Positions 16,704-25,948 of a stretch of DNA of 55,215 nt are shown piece after piece. A model generated the notes under the pieces. It was not told the origin of the DNA and did no database searches. It saw only the letters and a list, made by a program, of their open reading frames with translations. This stretch comes from Nitrosotalea sp. (GTDB lineage: Archaea > Thermoproteota > Nitrososphaeria > Nitrososphaerales > Nitrosopumilaceae). The position numbers and the translations under genes were made by a program. The stretch is taken from the NCBI GenBank assembly GCA_025451075.1, contig JANWLA010000019.1:1-55215 (forward strand), given 5' to 3'. Position 1 is the stretch's first letter; every line of letters begins with the position of its first letter.

Positions 16704-17645
16704 CTAGAATCCTAGGTGTGATTTGAATCTAGTTGCTACCACAACACCTGCAATAGATATTATGCTCAAGAGTGCAGGTAATGGAAATTCTGGTACCGCA
16801 GACTGTCCATGTGCTTCAGTACCTTGAATGTTATAAGCCATAATTAATGTTGGATGAATGCCCACATGAGAATCTATCATTATAGTATTCACGTCTGCCT
16901 TGTTATTTAGATCTTGAACTAGTTTTGTAAAACCATCAGATATCTTGGAATTGCCCGATACACTTGGATATTGTAAAGCCACGTTGTTGAACATTTGTTG
17001 TGCAGCAGTTGCAAGTGCGACAGAATTTTCATATGCATTTGCGTTTACTATTACGCTTGGTGCCATATTTGACATGTTACCAGACATATTGCTACCGCCC
17101 ATATTCATTTGAGACATGTCATTCAAATCAACAGTAGAGTTCAAAGCAGTACCATATTTTTCCATAGCTTCTTGTAGAACAAATGTAACTGCTAACGCCT
17201 GAACCGTAGAATTACCTAGTTTATCCTTATCAACTCGAACTGGAACAGATTCATCAAGATAACCATCAAGTTTTGCAACATCGTTATTTACCATGCTTTG
17301 ATTTCCCGCACTTGCATCGTTCAAGGTGGCGTTAATTGTAGCCGGAATCTCTTGTTGCAACAAAGTATTTCGCTCTCCCATTTCTCTAGTGTCATTAGAA
17401 TTCCAATATTCCCCTAGTGCATCAGAATAATAGCCAACTACGCCTTTATCTCCAACATGTTTGGCAACATTGGCAACTTCTGTTTTTATTTCAGTAACTT
17501 TAGCCAACCATGAAGCACTTTCATCTCCACCAAAATTGTGAGCATATGCAGGATGAGTGTAGATCAAACCAGATGCAATAACTCCTACAAGTAATAATGC
17601 TGTAAATTTCTTATTCACGATAATAACACGATCGCCATATCTCAT
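16704..17645 (-). CDS. secreted Met-rich PEFG-CTERM protein, possible copper binding
   Basis: The protein has 313 residues from the ATG at 17645; a GTG at 17618 would start directly before the signal peptide. The signal ends HPAYA. The middle contains a Met-rich stretch, MSQMNMGGSNMSGNMSNM, of the kind that binds Cu(I). The C-terminus has VPEFPLP followed by a hydrophobic helix and a basic end, the PEF(G)-CTERM sorting layout used by archaeosortases. The helical region resembles haem- or metal-stress proteins, but no motif is decisive. It is divergent from the CopC-CopD fusion, sharing the operator at 17665-17682. Confidence 0.75.
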   Translation of the reverse strand: MRYGDRVIIVNKKFTALLLVGVIASGLIYTHPAYAHNFGGDESASWLAKVTEIKTEVANVAKHVGDKGVVGYYSDALGEYWNSNDTREMGERNTLLQQEIPATINATLNDASAGNQSMVNNDVAKLDGYLDESVPVRVDKDKLGNSTVQALAVTFVLQEAMEKYGTALNSTVDLNDMSQMNMGGSNMSGNMSNMAPSVIVNANAYENSVALATAAQQMFNNVALQYPSVSGNSKISDGFTKLVQDLNNKADVNTIMIDSHVGIHPTLIMAYNIQGTEAHGQSAVPEFPLPALLSIISIAGVVVATRFKSHLGF

Positions 17646-17664
17646 TTAAAAGTCTTATAGTACA

Positions 17665-17682
17665 ACAATCGAAGAAGATTGT
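17665..17682. promoter_or_regulatory. inverted repeat in the copper-block divergent promoter
   Basis: ACAATC (17665-17670) and GATTGT (17677-17682) form a 6-bp inverted repeat with a 6-bp spacer, 20 bp upstream of the minus-strand Met-rich gene and about 106 bp upstream of the plus-strand CopC-CopD gene. A shared copper-responsive operator is the simplest reading; no regulator gene is adjacent. Confidence 0.4.
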
Positions 17683-17787
17683 ATTTTAAAAATCATACTG
17701 GGAATTACAATATTTTGTTGTTCGACGTTTGTACCACAAATTGAGCAAGAGCAATATAGTAAATCATAGATTTGTAATACACATCAC

Positions 17788-20736
17788 ATGTTGAATACAG
17801 GTAATAAAAAAAAATTATTTGCAGTTATCATCATTGTAGCAATTTCATCAATCATAATAATTCCAGACATTCCCAAATCCTACGCACATGCATTTGTAAC
17901 AAAAAGTGATCCTGTAAATTCAGAATCACTTTCAATCCCACCAACCAAAGTAGATGTCTACTTTAGTGATCCCGTAGACATAAGATACAGTGAGGTTACG
18001 GTCTTGGATTCAGATGGCAAACAAATTCAAGAAAATGATCAGCACTACATTAATGGAGATCAGCAATCGTTAAGCGTATCACTTCCAGCAAATCTCCCAA
18101 ATGGCATTTACACAATATCAACTAAAGTACTTGACCAGACAGACGGTCATGTCACAGAAGATGCATTTGCGTTTGGTGTGGGGCAAGATGTTCCAAAAAG
18201 TATTACAAATAATTTAGCATCAAGCAATTATCAAGAGGTTTCAATACCAGAGGCAGTAGCTAGATTTCCATCGCTTTTAGGCCAAGTCATAGTAGCCGGC
18301 ATTGCGTCATCCGCTTTGTGGCTATGGGGTCCAATATCCAGAATATCAGGATTCAGAGATTCCATGACCGAGACTAGAATCAGGATAGATGGTGCCATGG
18401 CAAAGATGGCAGTGATAGGATCAATCATAGTTTTGGCGTCAGGTTTTGCAATGATAATCGTCCAGTCTTTCTCCATAAATGCCGGAATACTGGATGCAAT
18501 TTCTACAAAGTTTGGGAACATGTGGGTACTAAGAATGATCACAGCATCAGCATTGCTTGGCATGTCATTTGTAATATATCAAAAAACAAAAAAAACTCAT
18601 GCAATAGTTCCAAGATCATATATTGCAATTTTACTTGGTGTAAGTTTTTCAGTATTATTGACTACAAGTCTAATAAGTCATGGAGCAGCTACTGGCCAAA
18701 TAATTCCATTGCTACTTGATTTTTGCCACAATGTCTTTGCATCATTATGGATTGGTGGAATAATTTATCTTGCATTTGTTGTAATGCCAAAGCTAAAGCA
18801 GGTTACAGATTCTAATCTCAGTCTTTCTGCAATATCTATTATCATTCCAAGATTTTCAATACTAGTTGTAACAGTTCTTGGCGCAGTTGTTATTACTGGA
18901 CCATTTTTGTTGTATGTTTTAGAAAGCAATCTAGCATTAACTTTGGCATCATTTTATGGTAAAATACTGATAATCAAACTCTCACTTGCTGCTGCCATGA
19001 TAGCATTTGGTGGATATCACCAAGTGTCTGTCAGCAACAAGGCACATGTCATGTTTGCAAGAGGAGTCAAGAATACAGCAATAATACAGAATGCAACAAA
19101 TGCAAAACAAATTCTTTCCAGGTTTGACACCAGCATAAAAATAGAGGCATTTATCGGCATTGCATTGATTGCATCTGTTGCAGTCCTAGTTGATTCAGGC
19201 TTGCCATCAAGCGAATTTCAAAACCAATTACAGTTATTGCAGAACAAAGTGTTTGCAATGACCACAAATGACAATTCCAGCATACAAGGGTTGTCCCAAA
19301 CAGGATTTATTGAAAATGGAAGTAGAATAGTACTATCAATTGGCCCTTTTGCAACTGGAAGCAATGATTTTACCATATCGTTTTTGGATGCAAACAAAAA
19401 TCCAATAGACATGAAATCAGCCCAGCTCAAACTCACCCAAACCGATAGCGGAATTGGGCCTATTACGATTGACACAAACAAGACAGATACCGGCACATTT
19501 ACCACCAATACAGATTTTGGATTCCCAGGACATTGGACCGTGAGAGTGGAGGGAGTGCAAAATAAAGAAAATTCCCTAAATCTAGTATACTCTTATGACA
19601 TGTTTGTAAAACCAAAACTGAACAGTGTCCAAGTCGACATTAAGGAATACAAGACTCCAGGAAATAGTAGCACCCCCAGATATCCAGTTTATGACAAAAG
19701 CAGGGACAAGATATGGGTCGGAGACACCACTATCAACAGTGGCAAGATACTTGACTTTGATCTAGGTACAGACAAATTTACTGTACATAAAATTGATGGA
19801 TTAAACAGCATGATATATTCCGCGTTAGATTCACACAATACTTTATGGTATATTGACTATTCAAAAAAAATGCTTGGACATTACAACCCAGATGACAACT
19901 CAAACATAGAGTATCCAATTCCAGATCAAGGCATTCAGACAAGCATGGTAATAGACAGCAATGATACTGTTTGGATCACCTCTACAAACTTGAATACATT
20001 TGCAGCAAATGTATTGAAATTTAACATCAATACTACAAAGTTTGATTCCATAAAATTATCAGACAAATCAGATCCATTAGGAATTGCAGTTGATAACACG
20101 GTAGGTAAATTATGGGTAGTGGAAGGTATTGGAAAATTATCTAGTGTTGATATTTCGAACAATAAAGTAACAGAGTTTACTCCATCTGGAAATTACACCA
20201 TGAAAGGTCCCACTGCCATAATTTTAGACCCGACTACAGGAAAGTTATACATCTCAGAGCATGAAGGGCAAGCAGTTTCAGTCTTTGATCCACTACTGGA
20301 TACATTTAAAAAAATACAACTCGACCCTAATCCAAATAACCTTCCATATGGAATGGCCTTTGACGAGTACCATAACCTCTGGGTTGCACAGCACACCATT
20401 GATAAAATTTCAATAATAGATCCAAGAACTGGAGATATAACAGAAAAGAATATCCCTTCATCTAATACGTGGGTACAATGGTTAACGTCAGATTCACAAG
20501 GAAATATAATAATGGCAGAAGAAAGAGCAAACGCACTAGCTATTGCAACCATATCAGCAGGACAGCCACAAAGCAATCAAGCAGATATTTCACCAGTAAT
20601 TCCAAAGTTTGACTTTGATTATGCCCAAGTTGTAGCACCATCCATTGCAGGATTACTAATTGTTGTTGCCTTTTTCTATTGCAAGAGTACAATAGATCTC
20701 AGAAGGGCAACAAGTCAAGTAAGAAAAACATCTTGA
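17788..20736 (+). CDS. CopC-CopD copper protein fused to a beta-propeller
   Basis: The protein has 982 residues. The signal peptide ends SYA (33), leaving His34 as the mature N-terminus, the first ligand of the CopC Cu(II) site. D119 and H121 in QTDGHV complete the classic His/Asp/His set. Residues about 155-465 are a multi-helix CopD membrane domain that includes LLDFCHNVFASLWIGG. Residues 470-605 form a FixH/YtkA-like beta domain, as in Bacillus YcnJ. Residues 610-925 are a Vgb-like propeller (KIWVGD, TLWYID, TVWITS, KLWVVE, NLWVAQ). A last membrane helix is at about 935-958. CopC-CopD proteins import or handle copper; the fused propeller is the unusual part. Confidence 0.9.
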   Translation: MLNTGNKKKLFAVIIIVAISSIIIIPDIPKSYAHAFVTKSDPVNSESLSIPPTKVDVYFSDPVDIRYSEVTVLDSDGKQIQENDQHYINGDQQSLSVSLPANLPNGIYTISTKVLDQTDGHVTEDAFAFGVGQDVPKSITNNLASSNYQEVSIPEAVARFPSLLGQVIVAGIASSALWLWGPISRISGFRDSMTETRIRIDGAMAKMAVIGSIIVLASGFAMIIVQSFSINAGILDAISTKFGNMWVLRMITASALLGMSFVIYQKTKKTHAIVPRSYIAILLGVSFSVLLTTSLISHGAATGQIIPLLLDFCHNVFASLWIGGIIYLAFVVMPKLKQVTDSNLSLSAISIIIPRFSILVVTVLGAVVITGPFLLYVLESNLALTLASFYGKILIIKLSLAAAMIAFGGYHQVSVSNKAHVMFARGVKNTAIIQNATNAKQILSRFDTSIKIEAFIGIALIASVAVLVDSGLPSSEFQNQLQLLQNKVFAMTTNDNSSIQGLSQTGFIENGSRIVLSIGPFATGSNDFTISFLDANKNPIDMKSAQLKLTQTDSGIGPITIDTNKTDTGTFTTNTDFGFPGHWTVRVEGVQNKENSLNLVYSYDMFVKPKLNSVQVDIKEYKTPGNSSTPRYPVYDKSRDKIWVGDTTINSGKILDFDLGTDKFTVHKIDGLNSMIYSALDSHNTLWYIDYSKKMLGHYNPDDNSNIEYPIPDQGIQTSMVIDSNDTVWITSTNLNTFAANVLKFNINTTKFDSIKLSDKSDPLGIAVDNTVGKLWVVEGIGKLSSVDISNNKVTEFTPSGNYTMKGPTAIILDPTTGKLYISEHEGQAVSVFDPLLDTFKKIQLDPNPNNLPYGMAFDEYHNLWVAQHTIDKISIIDPRTGDITEKNIPSSNTWVQWLTSDSQGNIIMAEERANALAIATISAGQPQSNQADISPVIPKFDFDYAQVVAPSIAGLLIVVAFFYCKSTIDLRRATSQVRKTS

Positions 20737-20847
20737 TTGTAAAATTTCTCGTTTCACAGATAACAAAGTAGCACTCAAGTAAAAAGACTAAACTTGTTCG
20801 AGAGTTGTACCAGTTCGTTTAAATTTAATTTTTGACCAATATACCCC

Positions 20848-21240
20848 ATGTCTAGATATGACAACATCATAGAGAACAGGTCTAATTTACTGACTTTGAT
20901 CATGTTTGCGGTCATAGGAGTCTTGGCAATACCAGTAATTTTGCCCCATATCTTTCACAAGTTCCAGATTTTTCACATTCTTATCCATCTCAGCGGAATC
21001 AGCCTGGCAGTTTTCTTGAGCATAATATCTGCAATTGCCTACTCTAGAGTTAGGACCAAGAGATTATTTTTTACCATGTTAGCATTTTCGCTCTTTGTTA
21101 TAGCTGAAGCATTATCCTTGGTAGATGCAACGTGGCAGTATACATATTATTTAGGACCGTTCCCAGCAGAAGAGATTGCGCATTTCTTTGAGTTGTCAAC
21201 ACTTGGAATGTTTGCCCTCAGCGTATTTAGGAAAGATTAA
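20848..21240 (+). CDS. four-helix membrane protein paired with a wHTH regulator
   Basis: The protein has 130 residues with hydrophobic segments about 15-35, 40-62, 72-92 and 108-126, and a His-rich loop (PHIFHKFQIFHILIH). A TTTAAAT box at 20818-20824 precedes the ATG by about 25 bp (leaderless). The regulator gene at 21243 follows after 2 bp, so this is a two-gene operon. Membrane protein plus DNA-binding protein may be a sensing pair. No family is recognised. Confidence 0.65.
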   Translation: MSRYDNIIENRSNLLTLIMFAVIGVLAIPVILPHIFHKFQIFHILIHLSGISLAVFLSIISAIAYSRVRTKRLFFTMLAFSLFVIAEALSLVDATWQYTYYLGPFPAEEIAHFFELSTLGMFALSVFRKD

Positions 21241-21242
21241 TC

Positions 21243-21740
21243 ATGAATAGAGTTACAGAAATCATCAACATTATTGAAAAAAACCCCGGAATAAAGTTCA
21301 GAGAGATAATGCGGGAGACTGGACTGAAAAATGGAGTACTGAGCTACCACACAAGAAAGTTAGAGGAAAATGGAAGTGTAAAGATAGAGAGAAAATCAGG
21401 GGAAACTAGATTCTATCCACTTTTTGTCACCAAAGAAGAATCAATATTGATAACAAGTCTAAGACGAGACACACAAAGATACATCCTATTATCATTGCTA
21501 GAGGGCGAATCACTTTCATTTAACGAAATCGTTCAAAAAGTCAAAAAGGCACCTTCGACGGTTTCAACTTTTCTTGCAAAGCTAGTAGAGGATAACATAA
21601 TAGAAATCAAGATTGTAGAACAAAAGAAAATCTACTTTTTGAAAAACGTGGACATGGTACATGAAATTATTCAAAGATACAACCCAGTTCTGCTTGAAAG
21701 AACTGCGTACAATTTTGCAGATACATTCTCAAGCCTTTAG
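21243..21740 (+). CDS. double winged-helix transcription regulator
   Basis: The protein has 165 residues with two winged-helix units. The first (about 5-60) is VTEIINIIEKNPGIKFREIM with GLKNGVLSYHTRKLEENG as recognition segment. The second (about 75-130) is TQRYILLSLLEGESLSFNEI with KKAPSTVSTFLAKLVEDN. This matches archaeal two-wHTH regulators (COG3398-like) often encoded beside small membrane proteins. The ligand is unknown. Confidence 0.85.
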   Translation: MNRVTEIINIIEKNPGIKFREIMRETGLKNGVLSYHTRKLEENGSVKIERKSGETRFYPLFVTKEESILITSLRRDTQRYILLSLLEGESLSFNEIVQKVKKAPSTVSTFLAKLVEDNIIEIKIVEQKKIYFLKNVDMVHEIIQRYNPVLLERTAYNFADTFSSL

Positions 21741-21863
21741 CAATACTCAAGATATCTCTCGCAAGGCAAGTGTACACATGTAAAAAATATCCAACTGCAT
21801 GTATGCGATCAGGTGAAAACATGCCTACTATTTATTTAGAGTTACAAAACAAGACTCTATGAA

Positions 21864-23234
21864 TTGAAAAGGATTACAATTTTGCTTACAGTTTTGTGCA
21901 TGGCATTTCCAAGTTTTGTTTTTCTGTCAGCTTACGGCGATGGTCTTGCAAGTGAGATATTGCCACCGGCATTGATTGGAACGAAAAATGTTACCCTATC
22001 AATCAATTCTGCACCATTTTTGATTGACAACAACCATGTAGGTACTCAGATAAACTTTATTTTGCAAGACGCTTCCACACAGGAACCATTTCCAGATGCC
22101 ACTCTTGCAGTTTCTGCTTTTAAAAATGACCAAGCACTTTTTGGACATGTATTCATGAGCGACAGTGGTAATTTCCTGTTTGATGTATCACCAGATAATT
22201 CTACAGATAAAATTGCAATAAATGAGGAGGGCGGTCCATTCGCAGGTCTCTTAGGTCATGGTGGGAGTTATCAGATAAAAGGTCCAATCTTTGTATCAGG
22301 TGGACTGTACAAGTTCAAGATAGAGGTTCTTACACTGGGCTCTTATGACAACCAAATAAGCAAGTCATACAATGCAGCAATATCAATTCCAATTACCAAC
22401 CAATATCAGGTAAATGACAAAGACGATGGTAACCAGGCAGTTACCGTAATTGCATACTATGACCAAATTGGAAATTTCCAGTATGATTCAGACAAGAAAC
22501 AGATGAGTTTTTCAATGCCATTTAACTGGAGCCAAGACAACTTGAAACAAGTATCAGTTGTACACCAGGAACTCAAGATACCAAGATCATTTACAAGTTT
22601 CATAGTTACAAAATATGATGCATCTGTTAACGGAATAAAATTAGACGATAAAGCAGTAAGCATAGACGACTATTCTTCAGACCAGTATAGAATCGTACAC
22701 CTAATTTTATACAAACAGGAAGTAAACACCATTGCAGCACAACAACAAAATTCCAAGCCTGAGATGGACTTTACACTATCACCAAGCAATGAGACAGCAT
22801 TTCCAATTACACAATATACAAGAAATGCCCAGTACAAGGTAAGCCTTAGTTGGGATCCGCCAAAAATTCTAGCAGGCCAAACAACAAAATTTAGTTTCCA
22901 GATTCTTGATCCATATCTAGTAAACAAGACAGTAGACTCGATAGGCTATGACTTTTCTATCATTGCTGGAAAAAATGGTCTGATGTTTCACCAGAGCGGA
23001 ACAACCAATAGTGACGGTAGTCCAAATACAGTAAATGTCAACTTTCCAGACAACTATACAGGTCCAATCACAATTGGGTTTGAGAACCTAAATGGGAACA
23101 GTTTTTCAGACTCTGAAATTTCAGGCACCGTATCAAAGCCTCACATAGTACCCGAGTTTCCCGCAGGAGCACTGATTATTACTGGAACAATGTTCTCACT
23201 AATAATCACGCTTTCAAGATTTTCAAGAACATGA
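21864..23234 (+). CDS. secreted PEFG-CTERM surface protein
   Basis: The protein has 456 residues with a TTG start; an ATG at 21859 is out of frame and stops at once. The signal peptide is about 1-25. The body is beta-rich, with an early module mentioning HGGSYQI and GLYKFKIEVLTLG and a later CARDB/Ig-like module (YKVSLSWDPPKILAG). The C-terminus is VPEFPAG plus a hydrophobic helix plus SRFSRT, a PEF(G)-CTERM archaeosortase signal. The stop overlaps the start of the next gene (ATGA). It probably sits in the S-layer region; ligand unknown. Confidence 0.78.
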   Translation: MKRITILLTVLCMAFPSFVFLSAYGDGLASEILPPALIGTKNVTLSINSAPFLIDNNHVGTQINFILQDASTQEPFPDATLAVSAFKNDQALFGHVFMSDSGNFLFDVSPDNSTDKIAINEEGGPFAGLLGHGGSYQIKGPIFVSGGLYKFKIEVLTLGSYDNQISKSYNAAISIPITNQYQVNDKDDGNQAVTVIAYYDQIGNFQYDSDKKQMSFSMPFNWSQDNLKQVSVVHQELKIPRSFTSFIVTKYDASVNGIKLDDKAVSIDDYSSDQYRIVHLILYKQEVNTIAAQQQNSKPEMDFTLSPSNETAFPITQYTRNAQYKVSLSWDPPKILAGQTTKFSFQILDPYLVNKTVDSIGYDFSIIAGKNGLMFHQSGTTNSDGSPNTVNVNFPDNYTGPITIGFENLNGNSFSDSEISGTVSKPHIVPEFPAGALIITGTMFSLIITLSRFSRT

Positions 23235-23488
23235 AGATAAAACGCGGCATAGGAATTTTGTTGTCAGGTGCAGGCATGTTTCTCGTAGGACATTTCCTGT
23301 CACAGCTTGTTTTGAACCTGATTCCAACAATCAACCCAGCCAATTCAAGTGCAATTGCAGATGCAAACTATCACATGCTATCAATAAGCAACCAGCTTGT
23401 AATCATTAGCCAATTTGGGATTATAGTCATGGTAATAGGCGGAATCGTTTTCTTTGCAGATAAAAGAAAAATGAAAAATTCAGTATGA
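23231..23488 (+). CDS. small two-helix membrane protein
   Basis: The protein has 85 residues, 4 bp overlapping the PEFG-CTERM gene, so translation is coupled. Hydrophobic segments are at about 6-30 and 54-75, with an outward loop between and a basic tail. Context suggests a partner of the secreted protein. No family is recognised. Confidence 0.65.
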   Translation: MKIKRGIGILLSGAGMFLVGHFLSQLVLNLIPTINPANSSAIADANYHMLSISNQLVIISQFGIIVMVIGGIVFFADKRKMKNSV

Positions 23489-23557
23489 TATCCTGGAAAA
23501 ATAAAATCGTTCAATTATAACATAAAAGAAAAACTAACTTTTTCACACATGTGAAAT

Positions 23558-24508
23558 CTAACCCTTCATTCCATAACCCACAAGTACAGAATAGCATCCA
23601 AGACCACACTCTTCACATAGTGGTTTCATCGAAGAGTTTTCCGCACTACCAATACAGCACGGTTTTTTCTCCCTGCCCAGGTGGTCAACTGAAACAATTG
23701 CCCACGTAGGACAATCTATTGGTGTAGTCCCCTTTCCACCCCAGTTTTTCTTCATCAGTTCAAGTTGGCTGTCAGGGTTTATGATGTAATTATCATCAAA
23801 CTTTTTCCTCATTGCAATGATATCATCAACTACTTTGGTTCTCTCAGGACCAAACGGAAAAAATAGTGGATCATTTTTCATAAACGGAGTATGAAATTGA
23901 AACCCAATCTTATTTGTATAATCATGCCATTCTTCTGCCACATCTTGTACCGTATGATAATTTTGAGAGTTTATCGTCATTGTAATCCACATGTCTTTCC
24001 ATGCATTTTCTCCATTGTTATTTACATAGTCAAGAATATTTTTTCGAGTCTTGTCATAAGATCCAGGACCGCGAATCTTATCATGAATCTCTTTTGTCCC
24101 ATCTATTGAGATCCAGTAAAAGTAGAGATTTTTTATTTTTTTGAGCGGCAAGGTTCCGTTTGATACAATACAGATTCTTTTTGGAAACTGTTTTACAAAC
24201 AAATCTATAACATCGGGTCTAAGAGTAGGCTCGCCTCCAACAAGTGTAATGATAAATACGTGTTTTTTCTTGAATTTTTCATCAATTACTTTTTGCCATT
24301 GCTCTACTGTGAGTTCCTCATTTTCTTTTCTGTTTAGCCACCAATAGCAATGCGTACAGTGTAGATTGCACACATTGATTATATCAGCAGAGCCATACAG
24401 CGGACTCTTGCGATGAAATAATCTATAGCCTGCAAATTTGCCAAATATGTGAAAATAGCAAGGCATTTCTTGGATTAATTGCGCAACCCCTCTGCCCATC
24501 ACTTGCAT
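23558..24508 (-). CDS. radical SAM enzyme with C-terminal cysteine cluster
   Basis: The protein has 316 residues. The [4Fe-4S]-SAM motif CNLHCTHC has Cys47, Cys51 and Cys54 (CxxxCxxC). GGEPTLRPD (about 91) binds SAM, and SIDGTKEIHDKIRG is a typical barrel strand. The C-terminal part holds further cysteines (IDCPTW, KPCCIG, CEECGLGC) that could bind auxiliary Fe-S clusters in a SPASM/twitch-like arrangement. The substrate is unknown; peptide, cofactor and lipid modification all remain possible. It is a single gene, convergent with the membrane-protein gene ending at 23488. Confidence 0.88.
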   Translation of the reverse strand: MQVMGRGVAQLIQEMPCYFHIFGKFAGYRLFHRKSPLYGSADIINVCNLHCTHCYWWLNRKENEELTVEQWQKVIDEKFKKKHVFIITLVGGEPTLRPDVIDLFVKQFPKRICIVSNGTLPLKKIKNLYFYWISIDGTKEIHDKIRGPGSYDKTRKNILDYVNNNGENAWKDMWITMTINSQNYHTVQDVAEEWHDYTNKIGFQFHTPFMKNDPLFFPFGPERTKVVDDIIAMRKKFDDNYIINPDSQLELMKKNWGGKGTTPIDCPTWAIVSVDHLGREKKPCCIGSAENSSMKPLCEECGLGCYSVLVGYGMKG

Positions 24509-24606
24509 TATATCATAATATCGTCTTACTAGTTAAAATGCATTTTAGAATATCAACAATTTTTACAATGGCATATAGAAGGATACGTATTATTTCATCT
24601 GATGGC

Positions 24607-24837
24607 CTAATTGGCGCACATTAGCGTCGTAGTGCACCGTACCTTTGATATCAGACGTATCTTTTTTGAGATAGTTTCACGTATCTCATCAATGTTTAGA
24701 CACTCTAATTTCACTATGACATCATAGTTACCAAACACGCCTGACACTTCCTTTACAGAATCTATTGATTTCACACCCTCTACAATTGTCCCCTCCGCAC
24801 CCATTTCACATGTTATCATCACATATGCGGTTTCCAA
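24607..24837 (-). CDS. stand-alone Lrp/AsnC ligand-binding (RAM) domain protein
   Basis: The 76-residue protein is entirely one RAM/AsnC effector domain: TAYVMITCEMGAE as first strand, VKSIDSVKEVSGVFGNYDVI (the G-x-x-D-hydrophobic turn), and a helix IDEIRETISKKI followed by a final strand. There is no DNA-binding part. Such domains form octamers and bind amino acids, modulating full-length Lrp proteins. The length is typical for archaeal stand-alone members. Confidence 0.92.
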   Translation of the reverse strand: METAYVMITCEMGAEGTIVEGVKSIDSVKEVSGVFGNYDVIVKLECLNIDEIRETISKKIRLISKVRCTTTLMCAN

Positions 24838-25028
24838 CTACAATATATCGTGTTCATAATATATGAAATTTTTGTATTTGCCAAAAAATCTGACATGCAA
24901 TAATTCGATATCACAATCCAGTACAAAAATACGGTACATGGTTCCATGGATACATTACACAAAATACCACAGATCGGCAGTTACTGAACAGTATAGCATG
25001 CTCTTAAAAAAAATGAAAAAATGTAAAA

Positions 25029-25814
25029 CTACTGGTCCCCGATTAGGAAGGTTACATCTACAGTAGTTGTTACTTGTTGGTTTGACGTAAATACTGGAGT
25101 GGATTTGTCAACCATGGCAGACATTGCGCCATAGTACATTGGAACGGGTTGCGGGTTAAACTCTGACAAGTTTACCATTTTTACGCCAATTATCTTCTGG
25201 CCTAATGGATCAATTGCTTTTTCTGCCCGCGATTTTGCGTTCAAGACAGCGCTGTTGAGCAGATCATCTTGCATGCTTTGCTGCTTTGCAGGAGAGAGTG
25301 AAAACGAGATGTTATCTACTCGGTTTGCTCCAGCACCCACTGCAGAATCTACTATACTTCCAGCAAGGGATAGTTTGTCTGTCTTGACATACAAGGTGTT
25401 TGAAACCTTGTATCCTATCAACACTGACTGGTGCACACCATCAACTGGATAAGGTATAGAATCATTGTACACGGGATAAATCGAGAATTGAGCAGTGCTT
25501 ATCTCGTCCTTTGTTATCCCAATGCTTTGCACAGCTGTTACCACAGCATTCATCATTTGAGAGTCTGAGCTGATTGCATCTTGTGCAGTCTTTGCTTGAG
25601 TATCAACTCCAAACTGGACAGTAACCAAATCCGGTGCTACTGAAGAGGTTGCCGAACCTGTAACTGATACAGTTCTCTCTCGTGATGCAGGTATCACAGG
25701 CGCTTGTTGTCCATAAGCCCCTTGTTGAGAAATCTCCAGACTTGCAAACACTGCAGTTGAAACAATCAAGACTGCAGCAAGTGTTGCAAGTATGGTTTTT
25801 TTCTGGGTTGTCAT
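25029..25814 (-). CDS. secreted SIMPL-domain (DUF541) protein
   Basis: The protein has 261 residues. The signal peptide is about 1-33, ending AYGQ. The SIMPL pattern follows: RTVSVTGSATSSVAPDLVTV (opening strand), VVTAVQSIGITKDEISTAQFSIYP, a YKVSNTLYVKT strand, and the NISFSLSP segment with an ALNAKSRAEK-like helix. SIMPL proteins (for example Bacillus BP26-like) form rings outside the membrane, often linked to oxidative stress. The exact role is not known. Confidence 0.9.
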   Translation of the reverse strand: MTTQKKTILATLAAVLIVSTAVFASLEISQQGAYGQQAPVIPASRERTVSVTGSATSSVAPDLVTVQFGVDTQAKTAQDAISSDSQMMNAVVTAVQSIGITKDEISTAQFSIYPVYNDSIPYPVDGVHQSVLIGYKVSNTLYVKTDKLSLAGSIVDSAVGAGANRVDNISFSLSPAKQQSMQDDLLNSAVLNAKSRAEKAIDPLGQKIIGVKMVNLSEFNPQPVPMYYGAMSAMVDKSTPVFTSNQQVTTTVDVTFLIGDQ

Positions 25815-25948
25815 GAAATATCATAGTACAGTACAGTTAATAGGCTTTGATTAAATTTCAATTTAACTTAATATTTTTTAAAAATTTAGATTATAATCTG
25901 AAATATCATGTATTTTTTATCAAAATTCTGCCCACATCTAATTTTGTA

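Noticed and set aside
16704-17645. Idea that the Met-rich protein is plastocyanin-like
   Set aside because: No cupredoxin Cys-His-Met ligand loop is present; the chain is helical.
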